NCBI RefSeq assembly: GCF_003628445.1
Contig: NZ_RBZO01000015.1
Coordinates: forward strand, 1-64,000
Length of the DNA stretch: 64,000 bases
DNA from: Oceanobacillus bengalensis
GTDB taxonomy: Bacteria; Bacillota; Bacilli; Bacillales; Amphibacillaceae
Direction: 5' to 3'
Notes under the pieces: generated by a model
Told to the model about the DNA's origin: nothing
The model's database searches: none
What the model saw: the letters and a program-made list of their open reading frames with translations, nothing else
In this document: positions 17,413-25,767 of the stretch, one piece after another
Numbering within the stretch: the stretch's first letter is position 1
How the letters are laid out: every line of letters starts with the position of its first letter
Made by a program: the position numbers and the translations under genes

Positions 17413-19354
17413 CTTGTCTTTCTCTCCTTAATTGTTCTAATCGTAGTAAAGCATAAGCTAATCTTTGCTCATACAAGTCTGAACTAGACTTATCTGGAAT
17501 TCTACCATTTTCATTTTTAAATTGAACTATTTGAGAATACAGCATAACTAATTCATCTTCAGTAAATGTGAATTTTATACCGTCCATATAATCTTGAATA
17601 AATCGTAAAGTAGGTGCATCAATTTCCTTAGAAATAACCTCATAAGCACGCTGGAAAGGATTCACTTCATCAATCAAATCAATGGCAATTTCATCAATAT
17701 TTATAAACTTATTCGCCATTCTAAGAAATTGATTTCCGCCTGTTCCATCTTCACGTTCCGCCGACTGAATGACAGCTTTTGCAACTAAGTGCTGACGAAC
17801 TTCCTCAGTCTCATCATTTGACAAATCAGGATAGGTAGTCATTATCACACGAGGTATAAGTTGTTTATTAATCACTTTTGCATCAACGCCAGCAGCAATA
17901 GCTTGCTGAATTTGACTGTCTTGTAAAATAGTTGCTTTCAAATCATTCAAATCATTTCGAATAATATCTTTTGAACGCTCAGTACTTGGCTCTTTTAAGC
18001 CTTTGATGAAAATATCTGTTCCTTTTGATTTTTGGTGATCATTATCTTTACGTTTAAAGTTAAAGTTTGGGGCTAATACAGATTCCATTAAAAGACTTGC
18101 AGTGATTGCCTTCATGACATTATTAACCGCAAACATGACCTCATCATCCTGAGCATCTGGTAGAGCAATTAAATTTGTAAATTGTGCATGAGCTTTATTT
18201 GAACTATCACGAGTGACGCGCCCAATAATTTGCACAACTTCAGTTAATGAATTACGATACCCAATTGTTAAAGCATATTCCGCGAAAGGCCAGTCAAATC
18301 CCTCTTTTGCCATACCAAGCGCAATAATAATATCCAAGTCATCAAGTTCAGACATATTTCGGATATATTCTTGTGCTTTTCCGCGTCCAACATTTTCCCG
18401 GCCTTCCACACCATCCTCAGTCACTAAGTCTGCTACTTTTAAAATATTCCCCGATGGCTCGGTTATTAAATAGATACCAGTTTCAGAATCAAATTGTACC
18501 TCCCCAAGTTCATCAAGAATACGATCAACCTCATCATATTTCGCTTTTGTTGATTCACCAGAATTTGGACTTGGAATATGAATAATAGTCTTTTTCGTAG
18601 TATCTAAAACTTCTGAAAGTGCATCAGTATAGCGACCTTGATAGAAGCTATAGCCCATCGCAAAACTCTTTAAATATTTATAACCTTCTAGTTGTTCATA
18701 ATAAGTATAAGTTACCTTATCAAATTTTTGCTCGTCAGCATGCTCTAGAATTGGGACTGAATCACCACGGAAGTAAGAGCCAGTCATTGCCATAATATGA
18801 GCAGTAGAGTTTCCCATAATATTACGTAACGCATTTCCTAAAACAGAATTATCATCTTGCGAAACATGATGAAACTCATCAATAGCAAGTAAAACATTAT
18901 CAAAGTCTGAATCATTCAATTGCTCAAAAGCAAAACGTAAAGTCGCATGAGTGCAAACCATGATATTATCTTCAGGGTTCGTTGATCGAATAAAATCAAC
19001 AAACTGTGACACTTTACTTTTACTTGTTCCACGATCCGTGAGATTGTTTTTGGGATCAATAACCCAATCAGAAAAGAATCCAAACTTTATCAGGTCTGTT
19101 GTTTTGAAGGATTTTCCAATTGAACGTTCTGGAACTGCAATAATTGCCTTTTTTATACCTTGATTTATAAGCTTATCCAAAGCCACAAACATTAAAGCTC
19201 TTGATTTACCTGATGCAGGGGGAGCTTTAACTAATAGATATTGTGAGGCACGTTTCTCATAGACACGTGCCTGCATCTCACGCATACCTAATGCATTTAT
19301 ATTTTGGCTTTGTCCAGTACCATTATAATTAATTTCAAAAATATTGGATGTCAT
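17399..19354 (-). CDS. Superfamily 2 DEAD/DEAH helicase, YeeB-like
   Basis: The protein has 651 residues. Motif I is PPASGKS (45-51), motif II DEFH (159-162), motif III MTGSYF, and the C-terminal lobe has GMAKEGFDWP and QIIGRVTRDS (motifs V-VI). It resembles translocases of type I/III restriction systems but without specificity or nuclease domains. It overlaps the methyltransferase gene by 4 bp (ATGA) and the GIY-YIG gene by 14 bp, forming one operon. By gene order it matches B. subtilis YeeB. Confidence 0.82.
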   Translation of the reverse strand: MTSNIFEINYNGTGQSQNINALGMREMQARVYEKRASQYLLVKAPPASGKSRALMFVALDKLINQGIKKAIIAVPERSIGKSFKTTDLIKFGFFSDWVIDPKNNLTDRGTSKSKVSQFVDFIRSTNPEDNIMVCTHATLRFAFEQLNDSDFDNVLLAIDEFHHVSQDDNSVLGNALRNIMGNSTAHIMAMTGSYFRGDSVPILEHADEQKFDKVTYTYYEQLEGYKYLKSFAMGYSFYQGRYTDALSEVLDTTKKTIIHIPSPNSGESTKAKYDEVDRILDELGEVQFDSETGIYLITEPSGNILKVADLVTEDGVEGRENVGRGKAQEYIRNMSELDDLDIIIALGMAKEGFDWPFAEYALTIGYRNSLTEVVQIIGRVTRDSSNKAHAQFTNLIALPDAQDDEVMFAVNNVMKAITASLLMESVLAPNFNFKRKDNDHQKSKGTDIFIKGLKEPSTERSKDIIRNDLNDLKATILQDSQIQQAIAAGVDAKVINKQLIPRVIMTTYPDLSNDETEEVRQHLVAKAVIQSAEREDGTGGNQFLRMANKFINIDEIAIDLIDEVNPFQRAYEVISKEIDAPTLRFIQDYMDGIKFTFTEDELVMLYSQIVQFKNENGRIPDKSSSDLYEQRLAYALLRLEQLRRERQDGQA

Positions 19355-22119
19355 TTTCTCTCCTCACTTACCATTTCTTGATAAAGTTTCAACAATACAC
19401 TTAAACGTTCCTCATCGGACTTGAAAGGTTCTTGTTTATAGGCGCGTTCCACAATGCCATCAATTTTTTCATGTGCTTCGCGTAATCTTACGTTCATTGG
19501 TTTATTCGCACCTCCATAAAGCTCAGCAAGAGTACCTCCTTCTTCTTCACGGATATCCAACATTTCAAAAACGGCTTCTTCAAGCACATTTTTACGATTT
19601 GTTGAAAGTTTAGGTATTGGGAAAGTATTGTAAACCATACCTGCTGAATAACGAAACCGAGTTTCTAATTTACCACCAATTGATCGAAGCCAAGTCATAT
19701 GCATGCGAGATTCTAGGATGCCAAGGAGCCAGATTGGGGCGCCGTAGACAGCCATCGCAGAGTCTGCAACTATTGATCGATCTGTGAAATATCCCATCGG
19801 CACATATTCACGAGACTCTGATGATGTCCGTGGGATTAGTATATAATCTTTCTCTTCATGTCTGCATTCCCCGAAGCGATAAGGATATTTCGATAACTCT
19901 TGAGTGGAAGTTCTTTTACTATTCTGGCGATACTTCTTTACAGCAGTTGTTCTTTTTATTATTAATTGGTTATCTGCGTGCTTTTCATAGTCCTTTTTGG
20001 TCATCCATAAAGCATATCTATAACTACCATCTATAAATTCTTTCCCACCAATGAATTTTTTGATAACTTTTCTCAAATCAGGGTATTTATCAATAACATC
20101 AAAATACTCATCAATACTAAAAATCAGATTTCCATTATCATTCGCCATACTTCCAAAAACAACTATAGGTATATCAGATATAGGGCTACTCTTTTCTGAA
20201 ACTAGAATATTTTCACCATCTACCAAGTAAGCATTTATACTTTTTACAGTTCTAGCAATCTCAGTTTCATCAAATAAGTATTTAAACTCACTTTTCCCAA
20301 TTGGACACATGCCAATAATTGCAACTGTAACACCCGCATTATTGCTTGCACTGTTAGCCCATTTAAATGAAGTATAAGCAAAATTTATTTCTACATTGTA
20401 TTTAAAAATTTCATTCCAAAGTACAGCAACCTGCTGGCCTTGGTTAATAGAGTTAGTTGTGACGAATGCAAGTTTTGCATTGGCTTGGTGAATAAATTTA
20501 GCCCCTTTGATAAACCAACCAGATATATAATCTAATTGTCGATGGTTAGGAACATCTAAAAACAAAGCGTCTAGTTCTTGCTTTTGATTTTCAGTTTGCC
20601 GTTTACTACCAATATAAGGGGGGTTACCCATAATATACACTTCATCATTTACCTCATGTGTGACAACTTCATTCCAATCCAAGAGTAAGGCATTACCGTG
20701 TACAATATTCCCTGATTCTTGAAGTGGAAGTATTCTAGGTTGATAGTCTGCTAGAGATTCAATCATTTCTACATTCATTTGATGTTCAGCAATATAAAGA
20801 GAAAGTTTAGCCACCTCATGTGCAAAATCATCAAGCTCAATGCCTGAGAATTGATTTAACTTAATCTTAGATTGCTTAAGAAATTCTCCCTGATAAACAT
20901 TCTTTTCCTTTAAAGCGTCCTGGATTTCACGGATTTTAACAAGGATCTGGATTTCAAGTCTGCGAAGTTCTTTGTAAGTAATAATCAAAAAGTTACCAGA
21001 TCCACAGGCAGGGTCTAAGAACTTAATTTTACTCATTCGCTCAAGCAATCTATTAAGATCTTTAATAATGTTTCGTTGTTGTTCTCGTCTTTGTTTTTCG
21101 GTGATTTCACGTTCTAAGTAATCATCTGCACGGTCAGAAAGTCTTTGGTACTCCGCTTGAAGTTCGTCCAAAAATAGAGGTTTAATTACTTTCAAGATAT
21201 TTGGTACGCTAGTATAGTGCATACCTGAAACTTGGCGTTCTTCTTTGTTTGCAACAGTTTGAATCATTGCCCCCAAAATATCCGGGTTGATTTCATTCCA
21301 GTTAAGCAATTCGCCTGCTTCGATAAGTAGTTTTCGAGTTAAAGTGCTGAAATATAAGTCATGATGTGGTTCTTTGAAAAGTTTACCATTAACATATGGG
21401 AACTTGAACTTTTTCAACCATTCAGGTGTATTATTTCTTTGGTTTTCAGGCACATCTAAAATTAAAAACAATTCTTTGATGACTGAATTTAGATTGCTTC
21501 CATCTTTTTCAGTTCTTGTTTTAAGGACATTAGTAAAAGAGCCCTTAGTGATAATTTCTGTATCTTCACAGAAGTATAAGAAAAGTGAACGAATTAGAAA
21601 GAGGTTAAAGGATTTGCCGTCAGCTTCTTTTTTTGCAAGCTCGGTATTGATTTTAACCAATTCATCATAAAGTTTTGTGAAACGCTCAGCAGCTTTAATA
21701 TCTGCTGGGTTTTCTTTTTGGTAATCTACTTTCTCAATCCCATTCCATGCAAGGAAAAACTCTGCATTAGTTGGTAAATCTTCAAAGTTAATGGCAAGTG
21801 AATCGTTTGTTTTTGTATCTTTTGCATAAAGCATTTCAAAATCAGTTGTGATAATATAGCGAGGCTTTTGATTTTGAGATACAATTTCCTGCTCCATTTT
21901 ATCAATAGCTTGTAGTGGATTGTTTTCAACTTTACGATAACGAACTTTATTTCGTATCAAAAAATCTCCTTCACTCGATTTTGCACGTGTGATACTAGTT
22001 TTAGGAATATCAAATAGCCCTAAAAACTCTTCAATAAAAGTCTCTTCATGTAAATTTTCAATTATTGTTCTAACTTTATCTTCAATTTCTGTGATAGATA
22101 ATAAATATTTCTTTGACAT
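19351..22119 (-). CDS. N6-adenine DNA methyltransferase, YeeA/DnmA-like (MmeI family)
   Basis: The protein has 922 residues. SAM-binding motif I is FLDPACGSGNF (367-377) and catalytic motif IV is NPPY (499-502), giving the gamma-class adenine methyltransferase order. A helical N-terminal domain and a C-terminal target-recognition region (AYGAPIWLLGILESRMH, GMVYNTFPIPKL) flank the core as in MmeI-like enzymes. I see no convincing N-terminal PD-(D/E)xK site. B. subtilis YeeA was renamed DnmA and shown to be a genome-wide m6A methyltransferase at a non-palindromic site; this gene has the same neighbours. The start has AAAGGACTG upstream, inside the gap left after the DUF499 fragment. Confidence 0.85.
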   Translation of the reverse strand: MSKKYLLSITEIEDKVRTIIENLHEETFIEEFLGLFDIPKTSITRAKSSEGDFLIRNKVRYRKVENNPLQAIDKMEQEIVSQNQKPRYIITTDFEMLYAKDTKTNDSLAINFEDLPTNAEFFLAWNGIEKVDYQKENPADIKAAERFTKLYDELVKINTELAKKEADGKSFNLFLIRSLFLYFCEDTEIITKGSFTNVLKTRTEKDGSNLNSVIKELFLILDVPENQRNNTPEWLKKFKFPYVNGKLFKEPHHDLYFSTLTRKLLIEAGELLNWNEINPDILGAMIQTVANKEERQVSGMHYTSVPNILKVIKPLFLDELQAEYQRLSDRADDYLEREITEKQRREQQRNIIKDLNRLLERMSKIKFLDPACGSGNFLIITYKELRRLEIQILVKIREIQDALKEKNVYQGEFLKQSKIKLNQFSGIELDDFAHEVAKLSLYIAEHQMNVEMIESLADYQPRILPLQESGNIVHGNALLLDWNEVVTHEVNDEVYIMGNPPYIGSKRQTENQKQELDALFLDVPNHRQLDYISGWFIKGAKFIHQANAKLAFVTTNSINQGQQVAVLWNEIFKYNVEINFAYTSFKWANSASNNAGVTVAIIGMCPIGKSEFKYLFDETEIARTVKSINAYLVDGENILVSEKSSPISDIPIVVFGSMANDNGNLIFSIDEYFDVIDKYPDLRKVIKKFIGGKEFIDGSYRYALWMTKKDYEKHADNQLIIKRTTAVKKYRQNSKRTSTQELSKYPYRFGECRHEEKDYILIPRTSSESREYVPMGYFTDRSIVADSAMAVYGAPIWLLGILESRMHMTWLRSIGGKLETRFRYSAGMVYNTFPIPKLSTNRKNVLEEAVFEMLDIREEEGGTLAELYGGANKPMNVRLREAHEKIDGIVERAYKQEPFKSDEERLSVLLKLYQEMVSEERK

Positions 22120-22135
22120 TTGAATTTCAGTCCTT

Positions 22136-22414
22136 TTATTTAGTTAATATTGATCCAAGTGCTATCATATTATGTGTTTTACCGCCACCCATTGACTGAG
22201 TAAGCTTTACAACACCTGTAGATCCTTTTCTATGGAAACGTTTAAAAGCAGTATCCATTAATGACTTCATTCCTTGTGTAGGGAAGTTTTCATCAAAAAA
22301 TCTGCCTGGATCTATGTTGTTTTCTACTAAATCAGTCAAATCTAATACATCATCTCTTTTTGTTTCATCAAACACACTTCCCCGTGGCTTACAATACTCC
22401 AACAAAGTTTTCAT
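22136..22414 (-). pseudogene. N-terminal fragment of a DUF499 anti-phage ATPase
   Basis: About 92 residues remain: EYCKPRGSVFDETKRDDVLD, a FFDENFPTQGMKSLM block and the Walker A QSMGGGKTHNMIALG. This is the N-terminus of DUF499 proteins, which are normally about 1000 residues. The frame stops 15 codons after Walker A, and the DnmA-like gene begins 16 bp later. The start codon and a GGAGGG site are intact, so a short peptide may still be made, but an ATPase cannot be. Of two adjacent ATGs I prefer the second for spacing. Confidence 0.75.
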
Positions 22415-22462
22415 CATTTTCCCTCCATGAATTCAAAAAATAATTAATTATGGAAATCCAAA

Positions 22463-22705
22463 CTATAAATCAATAATTCTAGCGACAATTTCAAGACGAC
22501 GCTTACCACATACTTGCTTTACCGTCGTAGTAAACGACTTTTCCTTTAAAACTAGCGATTCATTATTGGCAACGATCGTTTCAATCATTTTAATCATTTC
22601 CTGTTCATTAATAAGCTTTTCCCAATACTGATCAATAACTGCATTGATTACAGATGAAACTTCCTTTTGATTTCTACAAAACGTATTAATATAGATCACC
22701 TTCAA
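22463..22705 (-). CDS. TIGR04540-like small protein
   Basis: The protein has about 80 residues with the family-like pattern QKEVSSVINAVIDQYW ... NNESLVLKEKSFTTTVKQ and then CGKRRLE near the C-terminus. The function of this family is unknown; members occur on plasmids and integrative elements. It is the first gene of the minus-strand island. The start is uncertain: TTG at 22705 or GTG at 22699 fit the frame, with AAGGTG overlapping the latter. Confidence 0.6.
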   Translation of the reverse strand: MKVIYINTFCRNQKEVSSVINAVIDQYWEKLINEQEMIKMIETIVANNESLVLKEKSFTTTVKQVCGKRRLEIVARIIDL

Positions 22706-22755
22706 ATCATGTCTTGTATTTTTCTTATCATTTTTTAGTAAATTTCTTATTAAAT

Positions 22756-22789
22756 TATATCCTTAAATCATTGTAAATAAAAGGATATA
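22756..22789. promoter_or_regulatory. Inverted repeat in the divergent control region
   Basis: TATATCCTT at 22756-22764 and AAGGATATA at 22781-22789 form a perfect 9-bp inverted repeat with 16 bp between. A minus-strand TATAAT-like box overlaps the left arm. It lies between the minus-strand defence genes and the plus-strand element genes and could bind a regulator of either. Confidence 0.4.
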
Positions 22790-22887
22790 TGTAAAATTAC
22801 CTATGATTTCTTCCCCAAGAAGTAAAAGTTACATATGAGAAGGGAATTCCATACATATTTTCCCTCAGCACCACAGTTATATAAACA

Positions 22888-22967
22888 AAGGGGGTACCCA
22901 TCCGTTTCATGCCCCACCCCCTTATATAGACCGTTGTTTATCCCTATGGATAGATAACGGTTTTTTT
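22888..22967 (+). terminator. Two successive hairpins, the second terminator-like, in the leader of the plus-strand genes
   Basis: Hairpin 1 pairs AAGGGGG (22888-22894) with CCCCCTT (22917-22923). Hairpin 2 pairs CCGTTGTTTATCC (22931-22943) with GGATAGATAACGG (22948-22960), with one G/T-type offset, and is followed by seven Ts. The second hairpin ends 57 bp before the next start codon and no plus-strand gene precedes it. An attenuator, or a barrier insulating the operon, is possible. The rest of 22706-23024 shows nothing else apart from the inverted repeat at 22756. Confidence 0.6.
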
Positions 22968-23024
22968 GCGTTACAGAGACGACATGCGTGGTGAGAGGAG
23001 CGCACTATGAAAGGAGGATTGAAG

Positions 23025-23228
23025 ATGAACAACTCATTGGTCAAGATCCTAATCGAAGCTAAGAAATTAAACAAATGGATCCCTGCAAAGTTTCTAGTGA
23101 AGTATGACATTCAAAAGGTTAATCTATCAAAACTTGAGGATGATGGACTCATTCTGACTATGAAAAGTAAGTCAGATGGATTGGTATTAAAGCTAACACT
23201 CAAGGGTTATCACCACTTCAACAAATAA
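23025..23228 (+). CDS. Small element protein, unknown
   Basis: The protein has 67 residues, basic, with a KLNKWIPAKFLVKYDI segment and a possible winged-helix-like end (LSKLEDDGLILTMKSK). I do not recognise a family. I place the start at the ATG at 23025 because AAAGGAGG lies upstream of it; the ATG at 23007 would put that site inside the protein. It opens a plus-strand gene series of the element. Confidence 0.6.
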   Translation: MNNSLVKILIEAKKLNKWIPAKFLVKYDIQKVNLSKLEDDGLILTMKSKSDGLVLKLTLKGYHHFNK

Positions 23229-23265
23229 TTAGGATTATCCAATAACATTTAGGAGGAATTTTATT

Positions 23266-23772
23266 ATGGGGAAGAACTTATGGTTGGATCATGAATTGAT
23301 TGATGGGAAAGGAGTTCCTATTCCAGAGATTAAAACAATCTATCTATCTTTATTAAATGAAAATGAAAAAATTAAAGATGAGATAGTTGTTTCCATTGAA
23401 TGTAATGACTACGTAAGGTTATCTCATTTATTAGTTAGTAGAAGTAAGATCCAATCTGCTATAAAAGACGTTGAATCGTTACATGAAGACGATTTGAAAG
23501 ATTATATTTCTACTAAAAAGCGAGTTTCGCAAGTACTTAGCAATGCTGCAAATTCTATGGAGGCAAACGGTGAAGATGTATTGTTAAATGTTTCAAACAG
23601 CTTAGAGAAATTGAATCAATTAGCACACAGCTTGGTAACTAAGTCCTTAGATATTTCATTTAGGGCATTTAGTAAAGGTAATCAACTAAATCATAAAGCA
23701 GGAAAGTTTCTTGTCGAGAAGACATCTAAAGGATTATGTAAAATTGCAGATGCAATTTATAAAAAATCTTAA
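23266..23772 (+). CDS. Element protein, unknown (helical)
   Basis: The protein has 168 residues and is largely helical by composition, with heptad-like stretches from residue 40 to 120 (SKIQSAIKDVESL, NSLEKLNQLAHSLV). It has no signal or membrane segment. A TAGGAGGAA site precedes the ATG. It is followed after 25 bp by the next gene of the series. I cannot assign a function. Confidence 0.65.
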   Translation: MGKNLWLDHELIDGKGVPIPEIKTIYLSLLNENEKIKDEIVVSIECNDYVRLSHLLVSRSKIQSAIKDVESLHEDDLKDYISTKKRVSQVLSNAANSMEANGEDVLLNVSNSLEKLNQLAHSLVTKSLDISFRAFSKGNQLNHKAGKFLVEKTSKGLCKIADAIYKKS

Positions 23773-23797
23773 TCCATTGAAAGGAGGTGAGAAATAT

Positions 23798-24562
23798 ATG
23801 AAATCAGGTATGCATTCAAAAAGGAACAATATAGTACCCTTTTCTAACAATATTGAATCTGAGATTGTTTCACTACCTAATATTATCGTATCGACTGCCG
23901 AATCAAAACGAAGGGTAGAAGAACTACAAACATTCGTTGAAGAAGTAATGGTGAAAGGTGTTGATTATGGTTTAGTGAATGGATTTTCAAAGCCTACATT
24001 ACTTAAACCAGGCGCTGAAAAACTATGCGATGTATTTGGGTTTTCGAAAACAGCAGATGTCGTCAATCGTATCGAAAAATGGGAATCAGGTATATTTGCT
24101 TATGAAGTGAAGATGACTCTTATACGCAAAGACAATGGTCTTGTTGAGGCAGAAGGCCTGGGTAGCTGTAATAGCAAAGAGTCATCTTTTCAGCAACAAG
24201 ACCCTTATACAATCGTTAACACTGTATTGAAGATGGCAAAAAAGAGAGCGTTGATTGATGCAGTTCTATCTGCAACACGTTCAAGCGGTATCTTCACTCA
24301 GGACATTGAAGATTTTCCACAAGCAAAAACTAAGGATAGTAAAGGAGGTGGTAAACAAGCAACAATGGCTCAATTACAGACGATTTTCCGTATCGTCGAC
24401 GAAATGGACATGCCGACGGATGTTGCGAAAGAATTGATGAAGATGACTTTTGGTGTTGAGCGTAGTACACAGCTAACCAAGAAACAGGCATCAGACTTTA
24501 TTCAAGATTTACTGGTGCTTAAGGAGGTGAGGACAATAAATGAACAAAACAATACTGATTGA
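23798..24562 (+). CDS. Conserved phage/element protein, possible DNA-metabolism role
   Basis: The protein has about 254 residues. Conserved blocks are VEELQTFVEEVMVKGVDYG, PTLLKPGAEKLCDVFGF and EAEGLGSCNSKE, then VLKMAKKRALIDAVL and TRSSGIFTQD. The C-terminal ~60 residues (TMAQLQTIFRIVDEMDM) form a helical tail. Proteins of this pattern occur in phages and integrative elements near recombination genes; the exact role is unknown to me. The real start is the ATG at 23798, with AAGGAGGTGA seven bases upstream. Confidence 0.65.
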   Translation: MKSGMHSKRNNIVPFSNNIESEIVSLPNIIVSTAESKRRVEELQTFVEEVMVKGVDYGLVNGFSKPTLLKPGAEKLCDVFGFSKTADVVNRIEKWESGIFAYEVKMTLIRKDNGLVEAEGLGSCNSKESSFQQQDPYTIVNTVLKMAKKRALIDAVLSATRSSGIFTQDIEDFPQAKTKDSKGGGKQATMAQLQTIFRIVDEMDMPTDVAKELMKMTFGVERSTQLTKKQASDFIQDLLVLKEVRTINEQNNTD

Positions 24563-24600
24563 AAGCACATGGATTGCTATTGCGTCCGATGTGCTTTTTT
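24562..24600 (+). terminator. Terminator after the 23-24.5 kb genes
   Basis: AAAGCACAT at 24562-24570 pairs with ATGTGCTTT at 24589-24597 and is followed by TTT. The stem begins at the stop codon of the preceding gene. Confidence 0.7.
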
Positions 24601-24756
24601 AATGCACAAAAATAGATGAGCTCATCGGCACATGAACTCATCTTCAGGTAATCAATCAACAACAGTATATCGAAAAGTTAATACCTATTCAATCTGGAGG
24701 GACGCTCATCGTCTCTCCTTTTTAATTCAATCAAACAAATAATGGAGGAATTTATA

Positions 24757-25365
24757 ATGAACAATTCAATCGATAAAATCACTTTTAGAAATCTATTAGC
24801 AACAACAACTCGAGAAAAGGAAGATAGTTATGTAGTGAAAGAACTATTCACCCGCTACCCATCCATTCAGGAATTATTAGCTGTAACTGAGGATGAGTTG
24901 CTACAAATCAAGGGAATCGGAAAAGTAAAGGCTAAACAAATCATTGCTGCATTACAACTTGCACGTATGAACCCTTGCCCTGTTGAACAACGATTTACAA
25001 TCCGTTCACCCCAAGATGCTTATGATTACCTTAAGGATATGCAATATTTGCAGCAGGAGCATTTTGTGGTTCTGGGCTTAAACACAAAGAACCAGATAGT
25101 TTTCCGAGAAACAGTATTTATCGGTTCACTTAATGCTAGTATCGTTCATCCACGTGAGGTGTTTAATCATTTAGTTCGCCGCAGTTGTGCTAGTGCAATT
25201 GTTGGGCATAACCACCCTAGTGGAGACGTTTCACCAAGCATGGAAGACATTAATGTAACAAAACGTCTAGGTGAAGCTGGTAAGATGATGGGTATTGAGA
25301 TTTTGGATCATATCATTGTGGGCCATGAGAAATATACTAGTTTGAAAGAAAAGGGATATCTATAA
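24757..25365 (+). CDS. radC: RadC-family (UPF0758) MPN/JAB-domain protein
   Basis: The protein has about 202 residues. An N-terminal helix-hairpin-helix (LLQIKGIGKVKAKQI) is followed by the RadC MPN domain with the metal motif VGHNHPSGDVSPSMEDI (HxHxnSxxD). The family is abundant on mobile elements; its enzymatic role is still not established despite the DNA-repair name. The start is the ATG at 24757, which has GGAGG eight bases upstream. The gene is separated by terminators on both sides. Confidence 0.88.
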   Translation: MNNSIDKITFRNLLATTTREKEDSYVVKELFTRYPSIQELLAVTEDELLQIKGIGKVKAKQIIAALQLARMNPCPVEQRFTIRSPQDAYDYLKDMQYLQQEHFVVLGLNTKNQIVFRETVFIGSLNASIVHPREVFNHLVRRSCASAIVGHNHPSGDVSPSMEDINVTKRLGEAGKMMGIEILDHIIVGHEKYTSLKEKGYL

Positions 25366-25380
25366 AAAAGTTTTTTCAAG

Positions 25381-25425
25381 AAAGTCAGTGAAGGTGCTAG
25401 AGATAGCGCCAACACTGGCTTTTCT
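25381..25425 (+). terminator. Terminator after radC
   Basis: AAAGTCAGTG and CACTGGCTTT pair, with a second stem GGTGCTA/TAGCGCC inside, followed by TTCTTT. Confidence 0.75.
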
Positions 25426-25767
25426 TTATAATTATCAAATTATGGGCTAAAGTTAACCATAATCAATACTTTCTTGTTAAGTACCACCGTTATATCACAG
25501 TGTAGACTTTGATACAAAGGGATTATTACTAATCACATATAAATCTTACAATCTACAAAAATAACCTAATAATCTCAATCACTATGTATATATCCGTAAA
25601 AAGCCATAATTGTAACATTGAATTTGTAAATCTAAACATCTATGTTACGTACTTTTATCAGGATACTCTTAATTAACAACTAAAAACACTCTATCATTAC
25701 CTGAGACTGTGTATGTGCACAAAGAATATATAACCCTTGCTACAAATAGATTTATGTAGCACGCAGT
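25426..25767. other. AT-rich gap without recognised gene
   Basis: I see no frame with a ribosome site on either strand. A small hairpin GCTACA/TGTAGC (25739-25760) lies just beyond the stop of the RusA-like gene but lacks a T-run. Otherwise it is plain AT-rich sequence. Confidence 0.5.

Noticed and set aside
22888-22967. Riboswitch in the leader at 22.9 kb
   Set aside because: Two hairpins alone do not match any riboswitch aptamer I know; recorded only as terminator-like.
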